From JAXGPP01 sp964436865 (GTDB taxonomy: Bacteria; Planctomycetota; Planctomycetia; Pirellulales; Thermoguttaceae): a stretch of 24,652 nt of DNA. Shown here piece after piece: positions 23,253-24,652 of this stretch. Under the pieces are notes generated by a model. It worked only from the letters and a program-made list of their open reading frames with translations, was not told the origin of the DNA and did no database searches. The stretch lies in the NCBI GenBank assembly GCA_964436865.1, contig CAYTFK010000068.1, positions 1 through 24,652 on the forward strand. Direction: 5' to 3'. Position 1 is the first letter of the stretch. Each line of letters opens with the position of its first letter. A program made the translations under genes and the position numbers.

Positions 23253-23882
23253 ATGGAGACGCTGCACCATCTGTTCGACAACAACCGCGCCTGGGCGGAG
23301 CGAATGAAGGCCAACGACCCCTTCTTTTTCGCCCGGCTCAAGGGCCAGCAGGCGCCGGAATACCTGTGGATCGGCTGTTCCGACAGCCGGGTACCGGCCA
23401 ACGAGATCGTGGGCCTCATGCCCGGCGAATTGTTTGTCCACCGTAACGTGGCCAATGTGGTTGTGCACAGCGACTTGAATTGCCTGTCGGTCATCCAGTA
23501 CGCGGTCGACGTGTTGCGGGTCAAGCATATCATCGTGTGCGGACACTACGATTGCGGCGGCGTGACTGCCGCGCTCCACGACCGAAAGCTGGGGCTGATT
23601 GACAATTGGCTTCGCCACATCCAGGCGGTCATGGCCAAGCATGAGGCCGAACTGATTGAAGCTCAAGGGGAGAAACGCGGTCTGGATCGGCTTTGCGAAC
23701 TGAACGTAATCGAACAGGCCATGAACGTCTGCCAGACGACCATCGTCCGCAATGCCTGGCAGCGCGGGCAGCCCCTGTCGGTTCACGGGTTGATCTACGA
23801 TGTCGGCGACGGGCTCCTCCGCGACCTTTCGTTGTGCATCACCAACCGTGAGGAATTGAGCGAGCGGGACCGAACGGCATAG
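23253..23882 (+). CDS. can: Beta-class carbonic anhydrase
   Basis: 209 residues, typical of the E. coli Can type. It interconverts CO2 and bicarbonate in the cytoplasm. Zinc ligands are Cys42, His98 and Cys101 (GCSDSRVPANE; CGHYDCGG), and the Asp44-Arg46 dyad of the active site is intact. HRNVANVVVHSD and SVIQYAVDVLRVKHIIV are further family blocks, and HGLIYDVGDGLLRDL forms the C-terminal strand. The ATG has GGAG nine bases upstream. It follows the small membrane-protein gene by 30 nt. Its stop is only 7 nt from the stop of the convergent peptidase gene, with no room for a separate terminator. The symbol is by family resemblance. Confidence 0.96.
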   Translation: METLHHLFDNNRAWAERMKANDPFFFARLKGQQAPEYLWIGCSDSRVPANEIVGLMPGELFVHRNVANVVVHSDLNCLSVIQYAVDVLRVKHIIVCGHYDCGGVTAALHDRKLGLIDNWLRHIQAVMAKHEAELIEAQGEKRGLDRLCELNVIEQAMNVCQTTIVRNAWQRGQPLSVHGLIYDVGDGLLRDLSLCITNREELSERDRTA

Positions 23883-23889
23883 ACGGAGT

Positions 23890-24652
23890 CTACAGCCGCT
23901 CGGCGTTGAAGGTGTCGCCTTGCTCGATGTCGCCGGTCTCAAAGCCGCGCCGGAACCAGCGGACTCGCTGCTCCGAGGTGCCATGGGTGAACGAGTCGGG
24001 CACAACATAGCCCTGTGACTGCCGCTGCAAGCGATCATCGCCAATGGCCTCCGCGGCGCCGATGGCCTCCTCGATGTCGCCCTGTTCCAGCACATCGCGC
24101 ATTTTCTGCGCATGGTGAGCCCACACACCGGCATAGAAGTCGGCCTGCAGTTCCATCTGCACCGAAATCCGGTTGAACTCTTCCTCGTTCAGACGGATGC
24201 GAAGCGCATTGACCTTGTCGGAAACGCCGAGCAGGTTCTGCACGTGGTGGCCGACCTCGTGGGCGATGACGTAGGCCTGGGCGAAGTCGCCGGGGGCGTC
24301 GAGTCTGTTCCGAAGCTGTTCGTAGAACGACAGGTCGATATACAGTTTTTCGTCTGCCGGACAGTAGAACGGTCCAACCGCGTCGGTCGCCATCCCGCAC
24401 GCCGATTGCACGCGGTCGCTAAACAACACCAGCTTGGGTTCCCGATATTTCCGGCCCATTCCGGCAAACAGTTGATTCCAGACGTCCTCCGTGTCGGCGA
24501 GCACGACGGAGACAAATTGAGCCAACTCGTCCTGCGCCGGATCGGGCGGCCCGGCCGCCTGCCGTGGTTGCTGCGCCGCTTGCTGAAGTACGGCCTGGGG
24601 ATTGACGCCCAGCAGCAGCGCCAGCCCGAGGATGATCAGTGTTCCCATGCCT
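23890..24652 (-). CDS. Neutral zinc metallopeptidase (YpfJ family), N-terminus cut by window edge
   Basis: The frame is open to the right edge. From the first visible ATG it gives 252 residues starting with a hydrophobic helix (MGTLIILGLALLLGVNP). Family members begin with a basic, Gly-rich cytoplasmic stretch before that helix, and the preceding codon here is Gly, so the true start probably lies outside the window. The zinc site HEVGH is at residues 130-134 of the visible part (YVIAHEVGHHVQNLLG). The downstream ELQADFYAGVWAHHA supplies the family's conserved acidic region. Two cysteines (84, 96) flank FYCPADEKLYIDLSFY and may pair outside the membrane. It is predicted to be anchored with its peptidase domain facing the periplasm. 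Substrate is unknown. Confidence 0.92.
   Translation of the reverse strand, partial: GMGTLIILGLALLLGVNPQAVLQQAAQQPRQAAGPPDPAQDELAQFVSVVLADTEDVWNQLFAGMGRKYREPKLVLFSDRVQSACGMATDAVGPFYCPADEKLYIDLSFYEQLRNRLDAPGDFAQAYVIAHEVGHHVQNLLGVSDKVNALRIRLNEEEFNRISVQMELQADFYAGVWAHHAQKMRDVLEQGDIEEAIGAAEAIGDDRLQRQSQGYVVPDSFTHGTSEQRVRWFRRGFETGDIEQGDTFNAERL

Noticed and set aside
22737..24134. 465-codon minus-strand frame
   Set aside because: Antisense to the carbonic anhydrase and small membrane-protein genes, and overlaps the peptidase gene in another frame.
1..24652. CRISPR array, tRNA or rRNA, insertion sequence, prophage or attachment site
   Set aside because: No regularly spaced repeats, no cloverleaf-like segment or rRNA core, no transposase or integrase and no terminal inverted repeats were seen.

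Overview
The window reads as a high-GC bacterial chromosome segment, most likely from a planctomycete of the Pirellulales type. That placement is inferred from gene content recalled from such genomes: a MoxR/DUF58/vWA cluster with a very large coiled-coil protein and an alpha/alpha-toroid secreted protein, plus several small 'planctomycete-only' proteins. Coding is dense and start regions often lack a clear Shine-Dalgarno sequence. I see no rRNA, tRNA, insertion sequence, CRISPR array or phage gene.

Region 1 (1-14305, minus strand) is one long, tightly packed operon. In transcription order it encodes: a secreted PQQ-type beta-propeller protein; a MoxR AAA+ ATPase; a DUF58 protein; a BatA-like membrane vWA protein; a second membrane vWA protein with a glutamine-amidotransferase-like domain; a 1187-residue membrane-anchored coiled-coil protein; a secreted proline-rich protein; a secreted terpenoid-cyclase-fold (toroid) protein; and the first 27 codons of a ninth exported protein cut by the window edge. 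Several junctions are ATGA overlaps or gaps of 3-12 nt. The cluster resembles a MoxR-vWA chaperone machine extended with envelope proteins. Its function is unknown, and it is the best candidate here for an undescribed system.

Region 2 (14306-17391) holds a divergent plus-strand short-chain dehydrogenase ending in a GC-rich hairpin, then three minus-strand genes: two small proteins of unknown function and an FHA-domain protein that has a plausible promoter upstream.

Region 3 (17392-22719, minus strand) is a complete glycine-cleavage operon: gcvT, gcvH, gcvPA, gcvPB (split P protein) and a lipoate/octanoate transferase that probably supplies the lipoyl group of GcvH. An intrinsic-terminator-like hairpin follows directly. 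The gcvT leader carries competing hairpins that include the ribosome-binding site.

Region 4 (22720-24652) holds a plus-strand pair, a small two-helix membrane protein and a beta-carbonic anhydrase. Convergent to it is the 3' part of a neutral zinc metallopeptidase that runs off the right edge. Start sites were chosen from overlaps, Shine-Dalgarno matches, signal peptides and family starts, and differ from the longest-ORF start in many genes.
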